This document shows, piece by piece, positions 19,660-27,898 of a DNA stretch of 60,652 nt. The stretch is taken from the NCBI RefSeq assembly GCF_001279005.1, contig NZ_LGCN01000217.1:1-60652 (forward strand), given 5' to 3'. The first letter of the stretch is position 1. Every line of letters begins with the position of its first letter. A program made the position numbers and the translations under genes. The notes beneath the pieces were generated by a model. The model had not been told where the DNA came from and ran no database searches. It was given only the letters and a program-made list of their open reading frames with translations. Source of the DNA: Streptomyces caelestis (GTDB lineage Bacteria > Actinomycetota > Actinomycetes > Streptomycetales > Streptomycetaceae).

Positions 19660-21438
19660 TTAGTTGACTGGTGGCGCATCGTGTCGCGGTTTGCCGGGTT
19701 CGCCCGTCTCTTCGTCTCCGGCCACGCGCGGGGGCCGCTGTGCCCTCTCTGCTCTGCGGTCTTTACCAGGCTTGCCACGGCCACCGGGGCCCCGTACCAG
19801 GCCGACCCCACCCTGAGTCATGCCATTGCGCGTTGCGTTGGCGGTGGATTGTCGCCCAGCAGGGTTTCCGACGATTCCGGGCACAGCCGAGCCTCCTCGC
19901 GCATTGACTGCGCTCGAACCGGGACGTGCCGGGGAACCAGCCGCCCCGAAGACACCGGACTGTCCGGGTCCGCCGACCGCGGGCCGGGAACCGGAGGTTG
20001 TCCCAGCACCAGCCACCGTGCTCGGAGGGATCCTTTGCCCGCCTCTCACTGGGCCCCCGGCAGGAATCGAGGGACGGCCTCCCACTACGCCACCTGTGCT
20101 ACCGGCACCGGTGACCGTGCTGCCCGCCGCCCGAGGCGTCGCGGTACCGCCGGCCCGCGGCGTGCCACCGCTCACTCCAGGACCCATGGGCAACGACTGG
20201 GGTGGGGAGGTCCTGCCCTGAGCTGCCGTCGCTCCCGCAGCTGCTGCTCGACCCACTTGGCCCAGGGGTGCTCCGCCCACCATGTGTCCTGGCGCCACGC
20301 CCGAAGCACTCCCACGGACCGCACTCGTTCGCCCTTGAGCCGCGACAGGCAAGGTAGGGCGCGCGCCGCTTGGCCGCCCGTCGGAACGACCCGAGAGAAC
20401 CGGAGGAAGCAGGGTGCCAAAGCCGTTTGTGGCCGGATTGGTCGACCCACTCGCGGCACCGGGGACACCACTAGGTGTCGTCTGCCCCGTGGCGGTCGCT
20501 GCCGGGGGCGGCAGTGTGCCAACGCTGTCGATGGTCGTCCCCACGGGGGCGCCGAAGTCGACACTTTCGTGCGTGACGGCATCCTCTGATACCGCAAGAC
20601 CACGCACGCCCTGCGGAGCAGCAGCATGCTCTTCCACAACGGCTGTTGGACGGCGCCCCTCGACACCCTCTGCTCTGGTTCCCTGAACGGTTCCGTAAGT
20701 CGGTGCTTCGGGCCAGCCCTCTCGCTGGTCGTCTCTCGGCTTCGGCACCCCCACATCCGGCATCGCTTTGAACTTCGGTGGCTCCAGCGCGGCCAGTTGC
20801 TCCTGGGACACCGCGTAGTACGACGACAACCGGTTCATCTGGTTGATCGCCTCCTGGCGGTTCTTCTCCACCTTCAGGGCCGCGGTGTACTCGTCGTTGC
20901 TCTCGACCCGCTCGTCCTTCGGGAACTGGCCGGGGCGCATGGCCTCCGCGCGGGTGTCGCGAGGGGGCATCGCCTTGCGGACGTCCGCCAGGCCTACGGC
21001 CGCGGCGGTGATCTGGTCACCCGCCCCGCCGGCGAAGTCGCTCAACGCGTACGTGTCGGTGACGAGCGAGCGCCCCCACGTGCGGAACGCCTCGCCCGAC
21101 TCCCCGACCCAGTGGACCCTTTCGATGTGGCCGTCCAGTTCCTTGGCCGCGTCCTTGATGGCGTCCCGCGCCGACCACAGGGCCTTGCCCGAGGACTCCA
21201 GGTCCTCCGGGTCGGTCTGTTCGACCAGGTCGACCATGGCGTTGAGGCTGTGGTTCTCGAAGTTCGTACGTCCCTGCAGGGCCTGTCCGACGGGGGTCGA
21301 TTCGACCGCCGTGCGCATCAGCCTGCTGAGAGGGTCGAATGCGGGCCGTTCCTCGACGCCTCGGGTGAAGTCCGTGAGGAAGTTCTGCTGGGAGACCCGC
21401 TCCAGGTCCGCCTCGTGCTTCTTGTCGGTCATCGTCAC
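19660..21438 (-). CDS. Large WXG-domain protein with low-complexity tail, candidate T7SS substrate
   Basis: 592 residues. The first about 240 residues are helical and polar, with a WVG turn (110-112) in a WXG100-like context (HIERVHWVGESGEAFRTWG). From about residue 250 the protein is a Gly/Ser/Pro/Ala/Thr-rich disordered tail ending in Arg/Lys/Glu-rich sequence. No enzyme motif seen. The GTG start (21438) overlaps the stop of the 149-residue helical protein (GTGA), and mycP follows 24 bases downstream, so the three genes form one unit. It resembles PPE/EspB-like or WXG-headed substrates in organisation, but I recognise no named family. ATG 21432 is an alternative start. Confidence 0.75.
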   Translation of the reverse strand: MTMTDKKHEADLERVSQQNFLTDFTRGVEERPAFDPLSRLMRTAVESTPVGQALQGRTNFENHSLNAMVDLVEQTDPEDLESSGKALWSARDAIKDAAKELDGHIERVHWVGESGEAFRTWGRSLVTDTYALSDFAGGAGDQITAAAVGLADVRKAMPPRDTRAEAMRPGQFPKDERVESNDEYTAALKVEKNRQEAINQMNRLSSYYAVSQEQLAALEPPKFKAMPDVGVPKPRDDQREGWPEAPTYGTVQGTRAEGVEGRRPTAVVEEHAAAPQGVRGLAVSEDAVTHESVDFGAPVGTTIDSVGTLPPPAATATGQTTPSGVPGAASGSTNPATNGFGTLLPPVLSGRSDGRPSGARPTLPVAAQGRTSAVRGSASGVAPGHMVGGAPLGQVGRAAAAGATAAQGRTSPPQSLPMGPGVSGGTPRAGGTATPRAAGSTVTGAGSTGGVVGGRPSIPAGGPVRGGQRIPPSTVAGAGTTSGSRPAVGGPGQSGVFGAAGSPARPGSSAVNARGGSAVPGIVGNPAGRQSTANATRNGMTQGGVGLVRGPGGRGKPGKDRRAERAQRPPRVAGDEETGEPGKPRHDAPPVN

Positions 21439-21884
21439 AGGCTCCCGCTGGTGTCCCCGCCCTTGGCGCGCTGTTCGCCTGCCCTGGCGTCCTGAATCTG
21501 CCCGATCTGCGTCTGGATGGTCCAGAAACGACGGCGCTGTTCCTCTTCGAGGTTGTCGAAGCCCACATGCGCACCCTTGACGGCGATGCCGATCGCCTCG
21601 ATCTGCAGGTGCAGCGTCCTGGAGAGCGCGGTCAGTTCCTCATGGACGCGGTTGTACTGGAGGTACAGCCCGTGCGCCTCCGGGAAGGCGGCCGTGCTGC
21701 CGCTGTTCAGTGACGTGGGTTTGATGGTCTGGCCGCCGACCCGCGTGGGGTGGGCGGCGGAGCCCTCCAGATCGCGCAGTACGCCGTCCACACGCTTCAC
21801 GAACGTGGTCAGCGCCTCGTCGGCGACTTCCAGGTTCAGTGCCCTGGTGGCGGACACGCCACCCACCATGTCTGCTGGAAGCAC
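21435..21884 (-). CDS. Small helical T7SS-associated protein
   Basis: 149 residues, predicted almost wholly helical (LTTFVKRVDGVLRDLEG and FDNLEEEQRRRFWTIQTQI), without signal peptide or a true WXG turn. Its stop overlaps the start of the 592-residue WXG-type gene, so the two are translationally coupled and may form a complex, as Esx-like partners do. GTG start with GGGAGGGAGCGAC upstream. First gene of the 21884-to-18370 unit; a promoter candidate lies at 21979-22007. Confidence 0.72.
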   Translation of the reverse strand: MLPADMVGGVSATRALNLEVADEALTTFVKRVDGVLRDLEGSAAHPTRVGGQTIKPTSLNSGSTAAFPEAHGLYLQYNRVHEELTALSRTLHLQIEAIGIAVKGAHVGFDNLEEEQRRRFWTIQTQIGQIQDARAGEQRAKGGDTSGSL

Positions 21885-22314
21885 GTCGCTCCCTCCCCGT
21901 TTCCCCGTGACACCGTCGGCCGAGGCCGACCAGTTGGCCAGTTGTGCGCCCTACGTTCGCAAACCAGTCGTGATCGCCACTCTAACCAACGGGTACGACA
22001 GAGCCAATCGTGATGTGTGCCAACTCAGTTACGGCTGTGCCCCGGAGGCGCCTTTTCGGCCGATGATCGGCCGGCGCTCTCATCGCACCGCGCATGCGGA
22101 CATGATGTCGACATCGAGGTGTGCTTCACCCGTCATCTCGACCGGAACGGGTGGATCCGCCCAGAACCTTTACGCCAGCAACCGGGTTATGGAAGCCGCA
22201 GCGTCTCGGTGCTCTCGGGTGGGTTGCTCACTGGTGCCGGGGTCCGGACGCCGCTGGGCGCCGTCCGACCGGCAACGGCGCTGACGGACCTGTACACGGG
22301 GAAGGCAACCGTCC
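21885..22314. promoter_or_regulatory. Divergent control region between two accessory T7SS modules
   Basis: 430 bases without a gene. It contains a minus-strand promoter candidate (21979-22007) and a 12-base palindrome GATGTCGACATC (22104-22115). Base composition is lower in G+C than in flanking genes around 21960-22030. No plus-strand promoter was convincing. Confidence 0.5.
21979..22007 (-). promoter_or_regulatory. Candidate promoter for the 21884 unit
   Basis: Minus-strand TTGGCT (22007-22002), 17-base spacer, TAGAGT (21984-21979), about 95 bases before the GTG at 21884. Fits the vegetative actinobacterial pattern; prediction only. Confidence 0.4.
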
Positions 22315-22806
22315 ATGGCATGGGACGAGTGGGAGCGGCTCAAGGCCGACGCCCTGCAACGGCAGCAGGGTTCCACGCAGATGCAGCTGAACGAGCTGGA
22401 CGGGGGCGGTGGTTCCGGCGGCCCCCGCAGGCCGGACGCGTACGGCGGCCTCAAGGTCGCCAACGACGGACTCACCAAGATCGGCAAGGCCGCCTTCGGG
22501 CTCTACAACCAGTTGTGGGACAAGGCGCGAGTCGCCGTGCCCAGCAGCGACTCGGCCGCCGCCGACCTGTCGAAGCAGGGGTTCGCGCTCGGCCCAGGGC
22601 TCAAGCACGTGTCGAACCGGTGGGAGGAGCAGCTCAAGTCCCTGATGGACGCGTGCGCCCACATCTCGAACCACATGCGAGTGACCAAGAAGCTGCACGA
22701 CAACGACGAGGGCTACATCCAGCGCCAGATGAGCAGCATCGCCGCCCTGGACGCCGGGTTCGACGAAAGGGTCGGGGCTCCGGGCGAGAAGAAAAAAGAG
22801 GAGTAG
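22315..22806 (+). CDS. Small helical protein preceding a large T7SS candidate effector
   Basis: 163 residues, starting MAWDEWERLKAD with GGAAGG eight bases upstream. Helical, Lys/Asp/Glu-rich, with a Gly-rich loop at about 30-37 and a KKKEE end; no signal peptide and no WXG turn. It lies 98 bases before the 757-residue WXG-type gene on the same strand. This small-helical-then-large order parallels the LXG-associated (Lap) partners of Firmicute T7SS toxins; that analogy is inference. I recognise no named family. Confidence 0.7.
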   Translation: MAWDEWERLKADALQRQQGSTQMQLNELDGGGGSGGPRRPDAYGGLKVANDGLTKIGKAAFGLYNQLWDKARVAVPSSDSAAADLSKQGFALGPGLKHVSNRWEEQLKSLMDACAHISNHMRVTKKLHDNDEGYIQRQMSSIAALDAGFDERVGAPGEKKKEE

Positions 22807-22904
22807 CGGGGCGCTGAGGACGTCTTCTGCCACGTCTCGCGCTCACCGCTGCTCGCAGCGTCTCCCTCAGCCTGCTTCTCGTCTCACTCCCAGGACGTGC
22901 ATCC

Positions 22905-25178
22905 ATGGAAATCGACACTCTCCGCGACGCCAACTTCGCGCTGCTCGACGACGCCGTTGATGACTGGTCGACGCTCGTCAAGAGCCTCGAGGGCCTGAAG
23001 AAGGACGCCGAGGACGATCTGCGCAAGAGTGCCGACAACGCCGATTGGGCCGGCGTGAACGCCGAGGTGTCCAAGGAGTTCATCGGCAAGACGGCCGGCG
23101 AGTTCGCGGACGCCCACACTCAGGCGAAGAGCATCCACCAGATCCTCAGCGACACGGTGGGTGAGCTGAAGGGTTACCACCGGCAACTCGTCGAGGCCAT
23201 CGACGGCGGCCGGAAGAAGAACCTCACGGTCATCGCCTACGAGGGTGGCTTCACGGTCACCACGAGCGCTCCGCCCGAGGCACGGAGGGCGATGGACCAG
23301 GACGACAAGGGTCACATCACGGCTCTTCGCGACGAGATCCAGGGGATCCTCGACAAGGCCGCCGAGAGCGACGACTCGGCCAGGACCGTTCTGCAGGCCC
23401 TCGTCGACCAGAGCGAGATGGGCTTCTCCGACGCCAGTTACGCGGATCGGGACTCCGCCGCGAAGGCGATCGCGGACGCCGAGGCCATGGCGAGGGTGGC
23501 GAAGAAGGATCCGCACGAGGTGACCAACACGGAGCTGGCTGCGCTCAACTCGGCTCTCGTCAAGTACAAGACCGATCCTCTTTTCGCTGAAAGGTTCGCC
23601 ACGAGTGTCGGCCCCAAGGGGCTTCTCGATTTCTGGGCGGGTATCGCCGACCCCTACCAGGCGGCCTACGACCCAGCCCGGAGCAAGCAGGCCAAGCAAC
23701 TGCAGAAGAACTTGGGCATCACGATCGGCCGGGCCACACTCTCCGACAGCGCCGCCATGGCGTCCTGGAAGAGCAAGATGCTCGGGCTCGGCGAGAACCA
23801 ACTCGGCATTGATGACGCGAGCAACCCGACTGGTTTCGCGGTCATGAGTAACCTCATGCGTTTCGGTGACTACGACGACCGGTTCCTGAACGACTACGGC
23901 AACAAACTCATCGGGTACGACAAGAAAGTCAACGGTGAGGGCGTCAGTCTCTGGGTCAACAATGTGAATCAGGGGGACCTGAACTTCTGGGACTACAAGA
24001 ACGACCGAGGCCGCGACCCGATGACAGGATTTCTCGAAGCACTGGGACACAATCCCGACGCCTCGACTCAATTTTTCGCCTCGCCTGATGTGACGAGTGA
24101 CCCGAACGACAAGAATTTCAAGGTCAACGAGCACCTCAAGTACCTCACGCAGGAGCGCGTCTGGGTTTCCGACACCACGCTCCAAGGCGACGACGACTAC
24201 GTCGCAGGGCGTGATGCGCTCGGCCACGCTCTGGAGGCAGCCACCACTGGATTCGCGCACGATACGGACGTCAAAGAAATCATCGCAGCCGGCGGCGGAC
24301 ATCGGACCGCCGATACAGCGGCGGTCATGGAACAGGTGTCGTACCTGTACGGCAGCGAGAACGGCCCCAAGATGCTGCACGAGCAACCCGAACTGGCCGA
24401 CAGTCTCGGCAAGATGGCCGGCGCATACATCGACGACATCGACTACAGCCTGTCCGGTGTCGGGGATCACATGCGCGATCAGGCCACTTTCCCACCGCAG
24501 TATCACGGACGCGCCAACTTCACTGAAGAGGGTGCGATCAATTTCTTGAGCGTGCTCGGTCAGAATGAGACATCTCACGCTGCCGTCACGGCTGCGCAGC
24601 ACCTGTACACGCTCAGTGCGATGGACGCCCATCCACCGACGAGTGAGCAAAACATCGAGCGGGCCCACGATGCTCTGATGAACGGGGCCGAAGTCCGGGG
24701 CATCCTCGACAACTCTCGTGTCCAGCAGGCCGAAACAACTTATAAGGGAGATGCGGAGGAGGCCAACAAGTCATTGGGGAGATCTTCTGACTGGGTCAAG
24801 GTCGGGGCGGGCGCCGTGGTCGCAGGCGGAATTGCAGCCGTTCCGCTGCCGGGTTCCACAGCAGCTGCGCTCGTCATCGCGCCGGTCGCTGCCGACACCG
24901 CCGGCCAGGTAGTGAATACCTTCATCGGCCATGGTGTCGATCACGCGGTGGACGACAAGGAACAAAAGCCCGCGGAGAAGGCTCAGATGACGAGCACTGA
25001 ATTTTACGGAAAGGGAGCAGAACAGCTCGGTTCCGCATACTCTGCGTACGTCAACGGAAGCAAGGGCGGTGCCGAAGTCGCCAATAAAGAAAAGTGGGCC
25101 AGCGACATTGAGTCCGCGTACTACGGGGTTGGTTCCCACGAGAACGAACACCGAGGCCGCACTCCTTACGAGGATTGA
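22905..25178 (+). CDS. Large WXG-headed protein, candidate T7SS substrate/effector (DUF6571-like)
   Basis: 757 residues. The N-terminus (about 1-100) is a helical WXG-like domain with WAG at 48-50. The central region (about 130-620) is alpha-helical and contains an LW-V-N-N-V-N-Q-G-D-L-N-F-W stretch. Near 630-680 a Gly/Ala-rich hydrophobic hairpin (VGAGAVVAGGIAAVPLPG then AAALVIAPVAADTAG) could insert in membranes. The rest is polar to the end. I associate the text with the actinobacterial DUF6571 family from memory, without certainty. No nuclease, NADase or ADP-ribosylation motif was seen. The lipoprotein gene follows after 4 bases. G+C falls toward the 3' end. Confidence 0.75.
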   Translation: MEIDTLRDANFALLDDAVDDWSTLVKSLEGLKKDAEDDLRKSADNADWAGVNAEVSKEFIGKTAGEFADAHTQAKSIHQILSDTVGELKGYHRQLVEAIDGGRKKNLTVIAYEGGFTVTTSAPPEARRAMDQDDKGHITALRDEIQGILDKAAESDDSARTVLQALVDQSEMGFSDASYADRDSAAKAIADAEAMARVAKKDPHEVTNTELAALNSALVKYKTDPLFAERFATSVGPKGLLDFWAGIADPYQAAYDPARSKQAKQLQKNLGITIGRATLSDSAAMASWKSKMLGLGENQLGIDDASNPTGFAVMSNLMRFGDYDDRFLNDYGNKLIGYDKKVNGEGVSLWVNNVNQGDLNFWDYKNDRGRDPMTGFLEALGHNPDASTQFFASPDVTSDPNDKNFKVNEHLKYLTQERVWVSDTTLQGDDDYVAGRDALGHALEAATTGFAHDTDVKEIIAAGGGHRTADTAAVMEQVSYLYGSENGPKMLHEQPELADSLGKMAGAYIDDIDYSLSGVGDHMRDQATFPPQYHGRANFTEEGAINFLSVLGQNETSHAAVTAAQHLYTLSAMDAHPPTSEQNIERAHDALMNGAEVRGILDNSRVQQAETTYKGDAEEANKSLGRSSDWVKVGAGAVVAGGIAAVPLPGSTAAALVIAPVAADTAGQVVNTFIGHGVDHAVDDKEQKPAEKAQMTSTEFYGKGAEQLGSAYSAYVNGSKGGAEVANKEKWASDIESAYYGVGSHENEHRGRTPYED

Positions 25179-25182
25179 GTCC

Positions 25183-25899
25183 GTGAAAAAAACAAATAAA
25201 ATCAGTACACAAAAGCCCGGCAAAAGTTATTCGATGGCATGTATCTCAGCATGCACAACGGCGCTGCTCGGTTCTAGTGTCTCCGCTTGCAGCGACGGCG
25301 AGCAAGAGAATCCGTATTTGACCGCCACGCAAGTATGCGACTTCACGTTGGACGCGGCAGCGGCTAGAGTTCTGGAGCGCATGGGCGCCACTAAAAAGTT
25401 CGGGGAAAACTATAGAGACAGCACGGAGAACTACAAAGACAACCCCGAAAGTTTCACTCTCGCACGGACCGCCCAAATGCTTCACGCCGACATTACACAA
25501 CGCAACAGTTGTTATGTTTACAAGGCGGACACCGGCACCGGCTATCCACTGATTCACGTGGACTTCTTTGCCACTGACAGATACACAAAGCCAGACCCCT
25601 CACCCAAGAAGAGGGACCCGGGGGATAAATTTTATTCTCTCGGTCTCTACGCCAAGACTCAAGGAACCGAAGGTGCCGCACTTTACTTCAAGTGTTCCAC
25701 CCGGGGCGGCGGGAAAGAAACTCCGTACGTGAAAGCAACCCTGTACAGCACTCCCGGGGAGACCTCCCCAAAAGCCACCGGGCAGGACCTGATGACCATT
25801 CTCGGCACCATGTCCCGCGCCCTGGCCGGACAGCTCGGTTGCGCGGCAGAAGCAGCGCTGCCGGCGCAGATCACCGAAGCGGACCAGCCCAGTGGCTGA
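25183..25899 (+). CDS. AT-rich putative lipoprotein, possible immunity partner
   Basis: 238 residues from the GTG at 25183 (GAGGA upstream, 4 bases after the effector-like stop). A hydrophobic segment ends in the lipobox VSAC at about residues 28-31, so export and lipidation are likely. The mature part has a few Cys and mixed charges; no known domain recognised. Codon use is strikingly poor in G+C at the start (25183-25240, many AAA, AAT, ATA), unlike nearly all neighbours, which suggests recent acquisition or fast evolution. Its place directly after a large T7SS-type gene fits lipoprotein immunity proteins, an inference. Start at ATG 25233 would remove most of the signal peptide. Confidence 0.72.
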   Translation: MKKTNKISTQKPGKSYSMACISACTTALLGSSVSACSDGEQENPYLTATQVCDFTLDAAAARVLERMGATKKFGENYRDSTENYKDNPESFTLARTAQMLHADITQRNSCYVYKADTGTGYPLIHVDFFATDRYTKPDPSPKKRDPGDKFYSLGLYAKTQGTEGAALYFKCSTRGGGKETPYVKATLYSTPGETSPKATGQDLMTILGTMSRALAGQLGCAAEAALPAQITEADQPSG

Positions 25900-25967
25900 C
25901 GGGGAGCGGAAAGAGTTGGCGTCCCGACCGCATTCTGTTGGTCACCATGTACGCCTGGGCAGGGGGG

Positions 25968-26324
25968 TCAGCAGACGCCCCTGCGGCTCGTCACCTCGTA
26001 CGCGTAACCCGGTATCGCTGTTCCGTCGCCGCCGCTGAGGCTCGGGACCAGTCGGTCGTGCTTCTTGGGTCGGGTGCGCTGCACGTGGACGCAGAAGGCG
26101 GTTCCCGCGCCGTCGCCCGTGACGGTGTAGGGCGAATCGATGGCCGTGTTACCGGCCGTCGAGTGGGCGTCGATGCCGAGTCGGGGGCTTCTTCGCCAGC
26201 GTGGTCCACGACCTCGTTCTCGGTCGTCGTGGAGTCGTTGCTGTCGATGGCCTCGCGTGTCAACGTGCCGTCCAGGGCCGTCACGGTCTGGTCCACCGCA
26301 CCGGTCTGTTCGTCGTCGCTCCAC
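25968..26324 (-). pseudogene. Displaced 3' part of a broken T7SS membrane-protein gene
   Basis: The real reading seems to start at ATG 26555 and end at TGA 25968, about 195 residues. The first 76 codons are in frame with the last 75 or so, but the middle (about 26190-26335, reading WSDDEQTGAVDQTVTALDG ... STTTENEVVDHA) is in another frame. One extra G in the run at 26335-26339 and one missing C near 26190 would repair it. The C-terminal part has the extracellular-looking text YTVTGDGAGTAFCVHVQRTR and ends GYAYEVTSRRGVC. Either a true pseudogene or homopolymer sequencing errors. Confidence 0.65.
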
Positions 26325-26555
26325 CTACGCGCCGCCCCCGGTGGACAGGCCGCGGACGCCCACGACGATCATGAGCACGGCCATCGTGACCAGCGTCAGG
26401 CGCGCGACGACGAAGGCCGAGTCGGGGACCTCGGGGGCCGAGGGGTTGAAGGACTCGCGCCAGGCCCGTACGCGGTCGGCCTTGACGCAGGCCATCGCGA
26501 GCAGTACGGCTGCCAGGACCAAGCAGAATACCGACAGTTTTTCCAGTGGTGTCAT
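26325..26555 (-). CDS. Two-pass small membrane protein (N-terminal part of a broken gene)
   Basis: As sequenced, a 76-residue protein: MTPLEKLSVFCLVLAAVLLA forms a first transmembrane helix and a second lies at about 49-68 (ARLTLVTMAVLMIVVGV). The ATG overlaps the mycosin stop (ATGA), so it belongs to the eccB-mycosin unit. It ends at TAG just where a G-run appears; without one G the frame continues into the downstream domain (see 25968-26324). No named family recognised. Confidence 0.7.
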   Translation of the reverse strand: MTPLEKLSVFCLVLAAVLLAMACVKADRVRAWRESFNPSAPEVPDSAFVVARLTLVTMAVLMIVVGVRGLSTGGGA

Positions 26556-27868
26556 GCGTGCCCTCCCTGGGCTCCGTGTCTGCGTCGTGCGTCCCTCACC
26601 GCGACCGCCGTGCCGGCCAGGCCCGCCGCCAGGACCAGGCCGCCGACCACCACGTAGGTCCCCAGGCGGGTGTTGCGTTCCTCGGCCGTCTCGCCGAGGT
26701 GCAGGGGGGCCACGGCGGGCGCCTTCGCGTGGATCTCCCCTTCCTCGGCCCGGGGGGATTCCACGGGGCGGGCCGGATCGACGTCCGTGAGGGCCTTGAC
26801 GGGGTCGATCACGCCCCAGCCGACCAGGCGGTCGTGGCCGGGGATCGAGCGTTCCGCGGTCTGCTCGATCTGGGCGACGATCTGGCGGGCGGTCCACTTC
26901 GGGAACTTGGCCTTCAGCAGTGCCGCGACCCCGGCCACGTACGGGGCCGAGAAGCTGGTGCCGTTGTCCGAGCAGTGGCCGTTGCCGGGGACGGTGGAGA
27001 TCATGTCCACGCCGGGGGCCGCGACGCCCACGAACTCTCCCGACTGGGAGAAGGGGGCGCGTTCGTTGTTGCGGTCGGAGGACGCCACGGCCAGGACGCC
27101 CTCGTAGGAGGCCGGGTAGGTGACCTTGACGTTGCCGCCGAGGCCGTCGTTGCCGGCGGAGGCCACCACCACGACCTGGCGGCCCAGGGCATGGTCGACC
27201 GCCGCCTTCAGGCTCGGGTCGGGCTCGACGGCGTTGGCCGTGTCCTGGGAGATGTTGATGACGTCGGCGCCCGCCTGGACGGCGTGGCGGATCGAGTCCG
27301 CGAGGGTCTTGGCGGTGCCGTTGCCCTCCGCGTCGTTCTGCTTGATCGGGATGATCGTGGCCTCGGGGGCCAGACCGACGAAGCCGGTGCCTTCGGCGGG
27401 GCGGGCCGCGATGATGCCGGCCACCCGGGTGCCGTGGCCGACGGTGTCGGTGGTGCCCTGCGCGTTGCCGCGCTCGATCTTCTCGCCCTCGGCGTTCTTC
27501 GACGGCAGGAAGTTCCTGCCCTTCGAGGCGTCGACGGCGTCGGAGAGCTGGGGGTTCTTCACGTCGACGCCCGTGTCGATCACCGCGACCCGGACGCCCT
27601 TGCCCTTCGACTGCGCCCACAGCGCGTCGAGGTTGACGCGTTGCAGCGCCCACGGCCGGCCTTCGTACTTCTTGGACGGGAACGTGCACCGTCCGGTGTC
27701 GTCCGCCCGTGCCGCGGGGGCCGCCGGGAACACGAGGACGGTCCCCGCGAGGAGGGTCGCGGCGAGCACGGTCACCGTCGTGCGCGGCAGTGCACGAGGG
27801 CGCCGGACCGCACGTACGTCGTCGGTCCGTTCGGTGGCGTCGCACCCGGTGCGGAGGTTCGTCGGCAT
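26552..27868 (-). CDS. mycP: Mycosin-type subtilisin protease (second of two)
   Basis: A 438-residue mycosin: signal segment (about 28-54, ending AARADD), S8 catalytic motifs VAVIDTGVD (Asp), TVGHGTRVAG (His) and NGTSFSAPYVAG (Ser), and a C-terminal transmembrane helix (about 402-424) with a basic tail. It has the extra loop and N-terminal extension before the catalytic Asp typical of ESX mycosins. It follows eccB by 30 bases and overlaps the next small membrane gene, so is part of the core eccB unit. It is closer to the canonical ESX mycosin position than the 18370-19635 copy. Confidence 0.93.
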   Translation of the reverse strand: MPTNLRTGCDATERTDDVRAVRRPRALPRTTVTVLAATLLAGTVLVFPAAPAARADDTGRCTFPSKKYEGRPWALQRVNLDALWAQSKGKGVRVAVIDTGVDVKNPQLSDAVDASKGRNFLPSKNAEGEKIERGNAQGTTDTVGHGTRVAGIIAARPAEGTGFVGLAPEATIIPIKQNDAEGNGTAKTLADSIRHAVQAGADVINISQDTANAVEPDPSLKAAVDHALGRQVVVVASAGNDGLGGNVKVTYPASYEGVLAVASSDRNNERAPFSQSGEFVGVAAPGVDMISTVPGNGHCSDNGTSFSAPYVAGVAALLKAKFPKWTARQIVAQIEQTAERSIPGHDRLVGWGVIDPVKALTDVDPARPVESPRAEEGEIHAKAPAVAPLHLGETAEERNTRLGTYVVVGGLVLAAGLAGTAVAVRDARRRHGAQGGHA

Positions 27869-27898
27869 GACTGGTCGCTTCCTGACGGGCCGTGGCGG

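Noticed and set aside
22104..22115. 12-base palindrome GATGTCGACATC as an operator
   Set aside because: Short enough to occur by chance in a 430-base gap; mentioned in the region entry but not called as a site.
25959..25984. Terminator between the lipoprotein gene and the broken membrane gene
   Set aside because: Only 7-base arms and it contains the stop codon of the minus-strand frame; too weak to call.
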